A stretch of 64,000 bases of DNA. It comes from an uncultured Draconibacterium sp. GTDB lineage: Bacteria > Bacteroidota > Bacteroidia > Bacteroidales > Prolixibacteraceae. Within the stretch, counting starts at the first letter, position 1. Each line of letters starts with the position of its first letter. Shown here piece after piece: positions 17,848-25,800 of the stretch. A model generated the notes under the pieces. That model worked only from the letters and a program-made list of their open reading frames with translations. It ran no database searches and was not told where the DNA came from. Position numbers and translations under genes: made by a program. The stretch spans positions 2,095,001-2,159,000 of the forward strand of contig NZ_OY781981.1 of assembly GCF_963677565.1 (NCBI RefSeq), given 5' to 3'.

Positions 17848-19274
17848 TGCCAAGAAGAAATAACATAGTAGCAAATACCGACTGGTTAACCGTAGGCCTG
17901 TATGTGTTAATGCTGTTTTTAGGATGGTTTAACATTTACGCAGCCTTATATAGCGATGAGCATCAGAGTATTTTTGATATAACACAACAATACGGAAAGC
18001 AGCTGATGTGGATTGGAGCAGCCGCAGTTTTGGCTTTAACAATCATGTTGCTGGAGGTTAATTTTTACGTTTTCTTTTCCTATATAATTTACGGAGTGTT
18101 GATATTACTCTTGCTGCTGGTTCCGTTTATCGGGAAAGAAATAAACGGTGCCCGGTCGTGGTTTCAGTTGGGGCCGATATTATTTCAACCTTCGGAATTT
18201 ACAAAATTTGCCACTGCTTTGGCCTTGGCGCGATTTATGAGTACGCATGGATTTAAGTTGCAGAATACGAGATCGTTATTAACTGTTGCGGCCATTGTTT
18301 TAGGACCGGTTATACTCATCCTTCTTCAAAACGATACCGGCTCGGCATTGGTTTATTTTTCTTTTGTGCTTGTTCTTTATCGCGAAGGATTGTCGGGAGT
18401 TGTACTTTTCTTTGGTACACTGGTAGCTATACTGTTTGTATTGGCGCTAATTTTATCAAACTTCACGTTGGCCTTAATAATGATTGGAGTTGCACTGCTT
18501 GTTTTCCTAATATTTAACCCCAAATTTAAACAGTTTATAAATGTAGTTATCAGTTATGTTTTAAGCGTCGGCTTTTTTATTTTACTGAGTTTTGTGATTA
18601 CTACTGAATTTGAACTGGCACAATTTATTCTGGCCGGAGCTATTCTCGGTTCGTTAATTGTATTGTATACCAGCATTAGAAAGAAGATACCAAACTATAC
18701 AAAAATTGCGGTTGTATTTATCGGGTCCATATTGTTTACCATCTCGGTTGACTATGGTTTTGAGAACTTTCTGGAACCTCACCACCGGGTGAGAATTAAT
18801 GAATTGTTGGGCATTGAATCCAATCCGCAGGGAGCGGGTTATCACGTAAATCAAAGTAAAATTGCCATTGGCTCCGGAGGAATTTGGGGTAAAGGTTACC
18901 TGAATGGCACACAAACCAAGTTCGACTTTGTGCCGGAACAAAGTACCGATTTTATCTTTTGCACGGTTGGTGAAGAGTGGGGATTTGCAGGAACACTTAC
19001 CGTAATTCTTCTTTTTATGGTACTTTTTATTCGTCTCATTTTTCTTGCCGAACGACAACGATCAACATTCTCACGAATATATGGATATTCCGTGGCGGTT
19101 ATTCTGTTTTTTCACTTTATGGTTAACATCGGAATGACCATTGGAATGATGCCGGTAATTGGTATTCCGTTGCCATTTTTTAGCTACGGAGGTTCTTCAT
19201 TATGGTCTTTTACCATCTTATTATTCATATTTATTCGTCTCGATGCAAGTCGTCTGGAAAAGCTCTCAGGCTGA
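17847..19274 (+). CDS. rodA: SEDS-family peptidoglycan glycosyltransferase RodA
   Basis: 475 aa with about ten or more membrane helices. It is longer than the E. coli protein but has the layout familiar from Bacteroidota RodA, with an extra hydrophobic insert in the middle (about 180-275). SEDS landmarks are NGARSWFQLGPILFQPSE, the catalytic-region Asp163 in QNDTGSALVYF, GIWGKGYLNGTQTKFDFVPE, and the late GIPLPFFSYGGSSL. It polymerises lipid II into glycan strands at the inner membrane as partner of the overlapping mrdA. It ends the shape operon; a -7 box for the next gene lies about 57 bp downstream. Confidence 0.96.
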   Translation: MPRRNNIVANTDWLTVGLYVLMLFLGWFNIYAALYSDEHQSIFDITQQYGKQLMWIGAAAVLALTIMLLEVNFYVFFSYIIYGVLILLLLLVPFIGKEINGARSWFQLGPILFQPSEFTKFATALALARFMSTHGFKLQNTRSLLTVAAIVLGPVILILLQNDTGSALVYFSFVLVLYREGLSGVVLFFGTLVAILFVLALILSNFTLALIMIGVALLVFLIFNPKFKQFINVVISYVLSVGFFILLSFVITTEFELAQFILAGAILGSLIVLYTSIRKKIPNYTKIAVVFIGSILFTISVDYGFENFLEPHHRVRINELLGIESNPQGAGYHVNQSKIAIGSGGIWGKGYLNGTQTKFDFVPEQSTDFIFCTVGEEWGFAGTLTVILLFMVLFIRLIFLAERQRSTFSRIYGYSVAVILFFHFMVNIGMTIGMMPVIGIPLPFFSYGGSSLWSFTILLFIFIRLDASRLEKLSG

Positions 19275-19330
19275 TTTCAAGCAGGTTCGGAAAGATTTTT
19301 TATAACATTTTTTTACTACCCCCATTTTTT

Positions 19331-19338
19331 TACCTTTG
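19331..19338 (+). promoter_or_regulatory. Candidate -7 box upstream of the KamA-like gene
   Basis: TACCTTTG is an exact TAnnTTTG match. A TTTG -33 element is not evident at the right distance. If used, it would give a leader of roughly 190 nt before the ATG at 19536. The remaining interval shows no hairpin or riboswitch that I recognise. Confidence 0.45.
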
Positions 19339-19535
19339 TGGGGCTTTAAAAAAGGCAGAAGAATTTCTTTATTGGAATTCATCAAGTAAGGGAAAAACAG
19401 ACAGAAAAAATTAACATAGTTCTTTAATATCCTATGGGAGGAAGAACCACTGATTTATTCGAGTAGCGAATACTTAGGATTGTGCGTTCAATTTTGCAGA
19501 TCAACTTGCATCGATCCCATTAAAAATTTAATGAG

Positions 19536-20831
19536 ATGATTTATAAACCTTATTCTCTTCATAACTTTAGGGAGATACCGCAGATGGAGTTTCTATCAGA
19601 AGAGCAGAAACTGGAAATAGAGGTAGTTGGAACGGTATTGCCATTTAAAACTGATAATTATGTAGTTGATGAGTTGATCGACTGGAATAATTTTGAACGC
19701 GATCCGTTTTTTATTCTCAACTTTCCTCAAAAGGAGATGCTTGACAAAGCCAGTTTTGACAAAGTGGCAGCGTTGATTACAAAAAATGCTCCCAGGAAAA
19801 TCATTCAGGAGGAAGTAACAAAAATCAGGTTAAAGCTAAATCCAAATCCTGCCGGTCAGGAAAGCAACGTTCCGGTTTTTAACGGGAAAAAGCTGAGTGG
19901 TATTCAACACAAATACCGCGAAACCATGTTGTTTTTCCCAACCCAGGGGCAAACCTGTCATGCATACTGTACATTTTGTTTTCGTTGGCCACAATTTGCA
20001 TTGAATGATTTTAAGTTTGCCATGAAAGAGGCCGACACATTGGTTGAGTATTTGCAAGCCAATCCACATGTTACTGATGTACTGTTTACCGGAGGTGATC
20101 CGGCAGTAATGAAAACCAAATTTTTTGAAGCCTATTTCGATGCTTTACTTGAGGCAGATCTTCCAAATCTTAGAAACATTAGAATTGGAACAAAATCGCT
20201 GGCTTACTGGCCTTATCGCTATACCACCGATGAGGATTCCGATGACTTGATGCGTTTGTTTGAAAAGGTAACTAAGCGAGGAATTAACGTTGCATTGATG
20301 GCTCATTTCAATCATCCGGGCGAGTTGAAAACGGAAGCTGTGCAGAAAGCGGTTAAACGTCTATTAAGTGTTGGTGTACAAATCCGATCACAATCGCCTT
20401 TGCTTCATCATATTAACGATCATAGCGACATTTGGGCCGAGAATTGGAAAGAACAGGTAAAACTTGGGATTATTCCATATTACATGTTTATTGCGCGCAA
20501 TACTGGAGCTCAGGATTATTTTGCCGTAACCCTAAACCGGGCCTGGCAAATATTTCGAAGTGCCTATAACCAGGTGAGCGGCGTTTGCCGAACCGTAAAA
20601 GGGCCAAGCATGTCGTGTAACCCGGGGAAAGTGCAAATTGTTGGAGTAAGCGAAGTGGCAGGAGAGAAGGTATTTGTACTGAACTTTTTGCAAGGTAGAG
20701 ATCCAAATTGGGTTGGCCGGCCATTCTTTGCTAAATACGATCCGAATGCGATTTGGCTAGATGATTTGGAACCTGCTTTTGGAGATTCAAAATTCTTTTA
20801 TGAACAAGCATTTCTTGAATTACTTGCTTAA
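19536..20831 (+). CDS. KamA-family radical SAM protein (lysine 2,3-aminomutase-like, divergent)
   Basis: 431 aa. The radical-SAM 4Fe-4S motif CX3CX2C is Cys141, Cys145 and Cys148 within QTCHAYCTFCFRWPQF. FTGGDPAV downstream is the GGDP motif typical of KamA proteins, and LRNIRIGTKSLAYWPYR parallels the IRIGTR segment. The usual PLP-lysine loop PGGGGK is not present; its place seems to be taken by a MSCNPGKV segment, so PLP binding is not proven. Members move amino groups between adjacent carbons of lysine or beta-lysine; the substrate here is unknown. It is expressed alone: an intrinsic terminator follows 24 bp after the stop. Confidence 0.8.
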   Translation: MIYKPYSLHNFREIPQMEFLSEEQKLEIEVVGTVLPFKTDNYVVDELIDWNNFERDPFFILNFPQKEMLDKASFDKVAALITKNAPRKIIQEEVTKIRLKLNPNPAGQESNVPVFNGKKLSGIQHKYRETMLFFPTQGQTCHAYCTFCFRWPQFALNDFKFAMKEADTLVEYLQANPHVTDVLFTGGDPAVMKTKFFEAYFDALLEADLPNLRNIRIGTKSLAYWPYRYTTDEDSDDLMRLFEKVTKRGINVALMAHFNHPGELKTEAVQKAVKRLLSVGVQIRSQSPLLHHINDHSDIWAENWKEQVKLGIIPYYMFIARNTGAQDYFAVTLNRAWQIFRSAYNQVSGVCRTVKGPSMSCNPGKVQIVGVSEVAGEKVFVLNFLQGRDPNWVGRPFFAKYDPNAIWLDDLEPAFGDSKFFYEQAFLELLA

Positions 20832-20848
20832 TAAAATAGTGAAGGATA

Positions 20849-21463
20849 TTATAGCCCGATCGTCAGATCGGGTTTTTTTATGGCAATTTTCTGATTGTCG
20901 GTTACAAAATCAATTAACTCGGCAAAAAATGCTGAGAAATTGGCGTTAAGCTCTATATAGTTTTCAGTTAATATGGTTCTCGCATGTTCAGACTTTCCCG
21001 GAAGACTGGTGTAATTGCCCATAATTTTCAAGGACTGAATTATTCCATCAATCGATGCATAGGAAAGTAGTCGTTTGTTTTGAATAAGAAAAGGTAAAAA
21101 ACCTTGCACACGTCGGGGTAACACGGTAAAATTGCTTAATAAAACAGCATGTACTCGTTTTGCGAATGCAGGTAGATGAACAGCAGAATAATTATTCCAG
21201 TTTTTTGCCAAAAAATGATCGTACATAAAATCAACTACAATACCGGAATAAAGGCCAAATTCATCACGAAACATCAACTTCGCCTCTTTTTGCAATGGAT
21301 GCGAATCGGTAAATGAATCAATTTGCCGATGAAGCAAAATGCCTTTGGCAATTTCTTCGTCATATTGCAAGTATTTGTTGCCTTTAACATAGTCGCCAAT
21401 AAAATTGCCAACCAGTAGTTTTTCCGATTCGCCCGATAGATGAAGATGTGCCAGATAGTTCAT
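20849..21463 (-). CDS. ACP phosphodiesterase-like protein (AcpH/DUF479 family)
   Basis: 204 aa from the ATG at 21463; a TTG three codons upstream is less likely because the family opens with MNYLAHLHLS. Conserved features are LVGNFIGDYVKG, GILLHRQIDSFTDSHP (HD-like metal ligands) and FGLYSGIVVDFMYDHFLAKNW. AcpH removes the 4'-phosphopantetheine arm from acyl carrier protein, although many Bacteroidota members are untested. The gene is convergent with the KamA-like gene. Its 3' end doubles as that gene's terminator hairpin, which constrains the C-terminal codons. Confidence 0.85.
   Translation of the reverse strand: MNYLAHLHLSGESEKLLVGNFIGDYVKGNKYLQYDEEIAKGILLHRQIDSFTDSHPLQKEAKLMFRDEFGLYSGIVVDFMYDHFLAKNWNNYSAVHLPAFAKRVHAVLLSNFTVLPRRVQGFLPFLIQNKRLLSYASIDGIIQSLKIMGNYTSLPGKSEHARTILTENYIELNANFSAFFAELIDFVTDNQKIAIKKPDLTIGL
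20855..20879 (+). terminator. Rho-independent terminator of the KamA-like gene
   Basis: Perfect 7-bp stem CCCGATC (20855-20861)/GATCGGG (20866-20872) with a GTCA loop, then seven T. It lies wholly inside the last codons of the convergent ACP-phosphodiesterase gene (stop at 20849), where it encodes the C-terminal KKPDLTIG. Confidence 0.85.
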
Positions 21464-21592
21464 ATTAACCAAACAAACGCCCGAATGTAAAAATTGTTTC
21501 TCAATCTTTATTTTTTTATATTTTAAAGTCGTTTATATTCAGCATATTAGTTGCTGTATTCTTTTAATTTGTCAAACTGACGCATTTCGACT

Positions 21593-21623
21593 TTTGATAG
21601 CATTTTATTAATTTTTACATTTG
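21593..21623 (+). promoter_or_regulatory. Bacteroidota-type promoter for the PfkB-family gene
   Basis: TTTG at 21593-21596, a 19-bp spacer, and TACATTTG at 21616-21623. Both boxes and the spacing fit the consensus TTTG-N19-21-TAnnTTTG. The ATG is at 21641, so the leader would be very short. Confidence 0.75.
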
Positions 21624-21640
21624 CATCCGAAAGTATAATT

Positions 21641-22558
21641 ATGGCTAAAAAGATAGTAGCATTCGGTGAGGTTGTTTGGGATATTTTACCAAATGATAAA
21701 GTATTGGGAGGAACGCCTTCCAATTTCGTATTTCGCTGCAATTCGCTGGGAGAAAAAGGCCATTTACTTTCGCGTGTTGGAGATGATGAGTTGGGTGCTC
21801 AGGCACTTGAGGAATTAAAAAAACTAGGAATCTCTGATAAGAATGTTCAGATTGATCCGGTTTTTAAAACAGGAACAGTTGAAGTAAGCTTTAACGAGAA
21901 TAGCGAAGCTATTTACGATGTAGCTTCTGATGTAGCTTTTGATCATATTGAATTTTCGGCTGAAGCATTAAAACTGGTTAGAAAAGCCGATTGTTTGGTT
22001 TTTGGCTTATTGCCTCAGCGTTTTGGCCTTTCGAAGAATACACTTCGCGAATTGCTAAAAGAATCGCCGGATTCCGTACATTTTTTCGACCTTAAATTAT
22101 TCGAACACTTTTTCAGCAAGAAAGTAGTAAAACGCTTATTAAAGGCGGCAAATGTGGTTCGAATAAAAGATAAAGAAATAGAGTTTCTGGCAGAAAAACT
22201 TGAAATAGATTATACCAGTATTGAAGAATTTGCACAATCACTGTCAGATAAATTCAAGATTGATATTGTTCTTGTAACAAGAGGTAGCGCAGGAGTTTTA
22301 GCGCTTCATGCCGGAGAAGGATTTTTCTTTGAACCCGGTTACAATCTCACGGTAAAAGATAATGTTGGATCTGGAATGGCATTTGCTGCAGGTTTTTTGC
22401 ATTACTATCTGAATGAAAAACCTGTTCAGGAAGCACTTCGGTTTGGGAATGCTGTAGGAGCTCTAAACACTACAAAACTGGGTGCAACAAGTCCGTTTAC
22501 CAAAGAAGATGTCTTAGCATTTATGGAAAACACAGAACAGCATCAACAGCCTGTATAG
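21641..22558 (+). CDS. PfkB/ribokinase-family carbohydrate kinase, catalytic Asp replaced
   Basis: 305 aa with the ribokinase fold: start VAFGEVVWDILPNDKVLGGTPSN, a mid-protein sugar-contact region, and the C-terminal anion-hole segment. That segment reads DNVGSGMAFAAGF at 240-252. The family motif is D-T-x-GAGD-x-F, where the second Asp is the general base; here that place is Met246 (ATG codon at 22376). The start resembles fructokinase-like members. With this substitution phosphotransfer may be impaired, so a binding or regulatory role, or a different catalytic residue, should be considered. The gene has its own consensus promoter and is followed 89 bp later by the DUF1338 gene. Confidence 0.85.
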   Translation: MAKKIVAFGEVVWDILPNDKVLGGTPSNFVFRCNSLGEKGHLLSRVGDDELGAQALEELKKLGISDKNVQIDPVFKTGTVEVSFNENSEAIYDVASDVAFDHIEFSAEALKLVRKADCLVFGLLPQRFGLSKNTLRELLKESPDSVHFFDLKLFEHFFSKKVVKRLLKAANVVRIKDKEIEFLAEKLEIDYTSIEEFAQSLSDKFKIDIVLVTRGSAGVLALHAGEGFFFEPGYNLTVKDNVGSGMAFAAGFLHYYLNEKPVQEALRFGNAVGALNTTKLGATSPFTKEDVLAFMENTEQHQQPV

Positions 22559-22647
22559 TTTTTTCTTAATTATCCTATATTCTTAAACATCTGTTTTTTA
22601 GTAACAAAAGGTGTGCTTTTTATGTTTAAAACAGAAAAAGCTACACG

Positions 22648-23571
22648 ATGAAGGTTACTGCAAAAGAAATTACTGAAGCATTGTTCGCACAGTTGTGGGC
22701 AAAGTATCTCGAGCGTGTTTCGTATGCTCGGGAATACCAGCGATTGGTTGTTGAAAAAGGTGGGAGCGTAGTGAATGACCATGTTGCCTTTAGAACTTTA
22801 AATACACACACCGGAGAACAACCTGAAGGAATAAAAGCGATCCGGCATATTTTAACTTGCCTTGAATATACCCAGGTAGAAAAATACGAATTCAAAAAGA
22901 AGAAATTAAAAGCTGTTCATTTTGTGCATCCTGATCCGATGATGCCCAAAATATTTGTAAGCCAGTTAGAAGTTGATGAATTTCCGGATTGGGCACAACA
23001 AATCATAAAATCTGCAGTAAAAGACACACCCTATTTATTATCCGACAGTAGTATTGAATTGTTGGCCACCTTAAAGGAAAAAGGAGACTTGCCACGTTTA
23101 GCCGGCGAAGCACTCGTCCAGGATCTGGCACAGTATTTTCGACGACCATGGAAAATACCGCGAAAAGATGATGTGTTGAAATTAAATGATGTATCGCAAT
23201 ATGCAGCATGGGTACTATTGCATGGCAATGCCGTAAACCATTTTACTGCATATATAAACTATCAGAACGTGCCGGAGTGGCCAGACCTGGCAACAACCTG
23301 TAAAGGATTGGCTGATGCAGGCATACCTATGAAAGATGCTTTGGAAGGCGAAAAAGGAGGAATACTGCAACAGTCGGCAACACTGGCTGTAAAAGAAGAT
23401 GTAGAGGTAAAAGGAGAAGATGGAGTAGAGAAGATGCCATGGACTTATGCCTATTACGAATTAGCAGAAAGAGGTTTAGTGATTGAAAACGGGGAAGAGA
23501 AATTATTCTCGGGATTCCTTGGCGAACAAGCAAGGCACTTGTTTGATATGACCAGAACAAGGGATAACTAG
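22648..23571 (+). CDS. DUF1338 protein, 2-oxoadipate dioxygenase/decarboxylase-like (HglS family)
   Basis: 307 aa, shorter than the approximately 460-aa Pseudomonas HglS. The family core is present. NDHVAFRT places His45 and Arg49 in the H-x3-R arrangement that binds Fe and substrate in HglS. HGNAVNHFTAYI contains His198, a likely second metal ligand. YYELAERG (about 270-277) offers the acidic ligand. HglS converts 2-oxoadipate to D-2-hydroxyglutarate in lysine catabolism; the ligand assignment here is by motif analogy. The gene follows the PfkB-like gene and ends with its own terminator. Confidence 0.8.
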   Translation: MKVTAKEITEALFAQLWAKYLERVSYAREYQRLVVEKGGSVVNDHVAFRTLNTHTGEQPEGIKAIRHILTCLEYTQVEKYEFKKKKLKAVHFVHPDPMMPKIFVSQLEVDEFPDWAQQIIKSAVKDTPYLLSDSSIELLATLKEKGDLPRLAGEALVQDLAQYFRRPWKIPRKDDVLKLNDVSQYAAWVLLHGNAVNHFTAYINYQNVPEWPDLATTCKGLADAGIPMKDALEGEKGGILQQSATLAVKEDVEVKGEDGVEKMPWTYAYYELAERGLVIENGEEKLFSGFLGEQARHLFDMTRTRDN

Positions 23572-23590
23572 AGAAATGGAGAAGAAAATG

Positions 23591-23620
23591 GAAAGGGGAG
23601 CAATGCTCCCCTTTTTGTTT
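23591..23620 (+). terminator. Rho-independent terminator after the DUF1338 gene
   Basis: GGGGAGC (23595-23601) pairs with GCTCCCC (23605-23611) around a three-base loop, preceded by AAA and followed by five T. It separates the DUF1338 gene from the convergent PPK2 gene. Confidence 0.85.
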
Positions 23621-23634
23621 TTTGAGAAGGAAGT

Positions 23635-24444
23635 TTAGTAAACCTCCGGAACATATGTCATTTCTTCCAAAGGAGGTCTTACATAACCTTTTTTTTCTTG
23701 TCGTTCGGGAAGTACAATTGGATCTTGCTCCAGCTCTTTATAAGGAATTGATGATAATAAATGATGGATACAATTCAATCGCGCCCTTTTTTTGTCATCG
23801 GCATCAACCATATACCACGGACTGATTTTAGTATCGGTATAAGCAAACATCTCATCCTTGGCTTTGGAGTATTCCTCGAATTTCTCCATCGACTTTATGT
23901 CCATCGGACTAAGTTTCCAGCGTTTGGTAGGCTCATTAATTCTAGATCTGAATCTCTTTTCCTGCTCATCCTGGCTCACCGAAAACCAATATTTTATAAG
24001 AATAATACCTGAACGGATCAGCATGCGCTCGAAATTTGGGCACGAACGCAGAAACTCCCAGTATTCATCGTTGGTACAAAAGCCCATTACTTTTTCAACC
24101 CCGGCTCTGTTATACCAGCTTCGGTCGAAAAAGACCATTTCGCCGGCTGCCGGCAGATGAGGAACATAACGTTGAAAATACCATTGTGTTTTTTCGCGTT
24201 CGGTTGGTGTACCCAAAGCAACAACCCGGCAAATTCGGGGATTCAGCGTTTGAATGATCCGCTTTATAGTACCACCTTTCCCGGCAGCATCGCGACCTTC
24301 GAAAATTACTACAACTTTTAGCCCTTTAAACTTTACCCATTCCTGTAATCGAACCAACTCAATTTGGAGCCTGTTTAGTTCCTTTTCGTAAAATTTACTT
24401 GAGAGCTTTCCTTTTTTGGTATAACGGTCTTCTTGATTTTCCAT
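23635..24444 (-). CDS. Polyphosphate kinase 2 family protein (PPK2)
   Basis: 269 aa from the ATG at 24444. A longer open frame to 24600 would add 52 hydrophobic residues and overlap the upstream ATP-grasp gene, so the shorter start MENQEDRYTKK is preferred. Walker A is GRDAAGKGG at 50-58, the Walker B region FFDRSWYNR at 105-113 (Asp107), and the lid with basic residues RFRSRINEPTKRWKLS at about 165-180. One-domain PPK2 enzymes transfer phosphate between polyphosphate and nucleoside di- or monophosphates in the cytoplasm. The class (ADP, AMP or GDP preference) cannot be assigned by eye. It lies 64 bp downstream of the ATP-grasp gene, on the same strand. Confidence 0.93.
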   Translation of the reverse strand: MENQEDRYTKKGKLSSKFYEKELNRLQIELVRLQEWVKFKGLKVVVIFEGRDAAGKGGTIKRIIQTLNPRICRVVALGTPTEREKTQWYFQRYVPHLPAAGEMVFFDRSWYNRAGVEKVMGFCTNDEYWEFLRSCPNFERMLIRSGIILIKYWFSVSQDEQEKRFRSRINEPTKRWKLSPMDIKSMEKFEEYSKAKDEMFAYTDTKISPWYMVDADDKKRARLNCIHHLLSSIPYKELEQDPIVLPERQEKKGYVRPPLEEMTYVPEVY

Positions 24445-24508
24445 AATAGCCCAAATGATTAGTTTATTTAAAGTTAAAAAAAATGAAGCTAATATCAAGA
24501 CCGCGGGA

Positions 24509-25732
24509 CTAAACCAAGAGATAGGCGCCAAATTCTGTATTTGTAGAAAAAGAAGTAAGCGGAAAATAGCCCGATGTAATTTTATCCTTTTCAATAACAA
24601 GCGGGTGAGCGTGGCTCATTTGTTTGGTGAATTCTGCAAAACTTTTTTTTGGGTTATAGTAGGTTCGGAATCGTCCTTTTTGATTTTCCGGCACTAATTT
24701 TTCAAGATAAAGAGAAAGCAAGCCCATATTGTAACGAACATTGATTTCGAGACAGGGATTTACTTTTAATGTTCCGTTTTTGTCTCTGAAAATTAATGTG
24801 TCGACACCAAAATAACCTTCGTATTTTTTTGCCAAATCACTTTTCCCAATTTCTTCTGTCAACGCAGGAATGATCAATTCCGAAATTTCTTTTGCAAATT
24901 CTTTTACATCTTCGTCCAATTCATCAGGCAAGCCGTTCAGGCTGTTTCCAAGATATTGTCCTTTTTTATCGGCTGTAAAATTACTGGTACCCTGAAAGTG
25001 GATTTTGCCATTTTTTAACCGAAACTGAAAAGCCAGGTCGAGCTCTTTATTCTGGAAAGCTTCAACAATTGCGTAGCCCTGTTCTTTTACAATCCCGAGC
25101 AGTTTTTCCCAAACTTTATCATGAACAGGCTGTTTGGTAATTGGTTGCAACCCCCTTCCCGAACTGCTCCAGGGCGCTTTAACCATCAGTTTGTCCCACT
25201 TTGCCAGAAGTTCTTCTATTTGGTCGCGGGTTTTACAGACCTCACTAACTTCTTCCTGGCTTATAAAATGTTCTGAAGGATATTTTTCAATAATCTTATT
25301 AAGTAGTTGTAATGCAAATTTTTTGGTGTAAAGTTCCCGGTATTGAACTTGCCAGTCGAATACCGGTGAGGCTTTAAAATACGATGAACAGTTGTCTTTT
25401 AATGATTGGAAACGTTTATGTACAGCGGGGTTCCATCCCCACGGATTAAGTGTGCCAATTTGTTCCGGCGGTTTATTGAGCAATTCTTTTTCAGTGGCAA
25501 AAACGGGAGATTTTATTCCAATACTTTGTAGGCGTTCGATAAATTCAGAATCCGGAAGATTCGGTACAATTATAATGTCGTTTTCGGTAGCAAAATATAG
25601 TGGGAGAGTAGCCAGATCGGCTTCCATTTTTTGCAAAATTTTATTCGGGTGCCACGATGCATTTCCGTTGGCCACTGCATATTCGCAGGTAGGATTAAAA
25701 AGATAAATATTTGGAATTGCTCCTTGCCGCAT
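24509..25732 (-). CDS. Uncharacterised ATP-grasp-fold protein
   Basis: 407 aa with no signal peptide or membrane helix. I do not recognise a named family. ATP-grasp features can be seen: a nucleotide-binding strand-loop VKAPWSSSGRG at 184-194 and the metal-binding segment NPCLEINVRYNMG at 325-337, with Glu329 and Asn331 in the E-x-N arrangement, preceded by GYFGVDTLIF. Such enzymes join a carboxylate to an amine or thiol using ATP. The N-terminal LFNPTCEYAVANG is distinctive. It stands directly upstream of PPK2 on the same strand and begins just after the efflux-operon terminator. The pairing hints at a shared phosphate or energy role, but no substrate can be named. Confidence 0.75.
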   Translation of the reverse strand: MRQGAIPNIYLFNPTCEYAVANGNASWHPNKILQKMEADLATLPLYFATENDIIIVPNLPDSEFIERLQSIGIKSPVFATEKELLNKPPEQIGTLNPWGWNPAVHKRFQSLKDNCSSYFKASPVFDWQVQYRELYTKKFALQLLNKIIEKYPSEHFISQEEVSEVCKTRDQIEELLAKWDKLMVKAPWSSSGRGLQPITKQPVHDKVWEKLLGIVKEQGYAIVEAFQNKELDLAFQFRLKNGKIHFQGTSNFTADKKGQYLGNSLNGLPDELDEDVKEFAKEISELIIPALTEEIGKSDLAKKYEGYFGVDTLIFRDKNGTLKVNPCLEINVRYNMGLLSLYLEKLVPENQKGRFRTYYNPKKSFAEFTKQMSHAHPLVIEKDKITSGYFPLTSFSTNTEFGAYLLV

Positions 25733-25740
25733 GGCGCGAA

Positions 25741-25777
25741 TTTAAATAAAAAACGGACTGTTTTATCAGCCCGTTTT
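25741..25777 (-). terminator. Rho-independent terminator of the efflux operon
   Basis: Read on the minus strand, AAAACGG and CCGTTTT (25750-25756 and 25771-25777) pair, extended by an inner CTG/CAG, around a TTTTAT-type loop, and are followed by a T-rich tail. It lies between the second adaptor gene and the ATP-grasp gene. Confidence 0.65.
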
Positions 25778-25800
25778 CATAATTGATAGGTAAGGTACAA

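Noticed and set aside
19275..19535. Riboswitch or structured leader before the KamA-like gene
   Set aside because: The long leader prompted a look, but no known aptamer core or attenuator pairing could be recognised.
24445..24600. N-terminal hydrophobic extension of the PPK2 frame as a membrane anchor
   Set aside because: It overlaps the 3' end of the ATP-grasp gene on the same strand, and PPK2 proteins start near the downstream Met; the extension is most likely untranslated.
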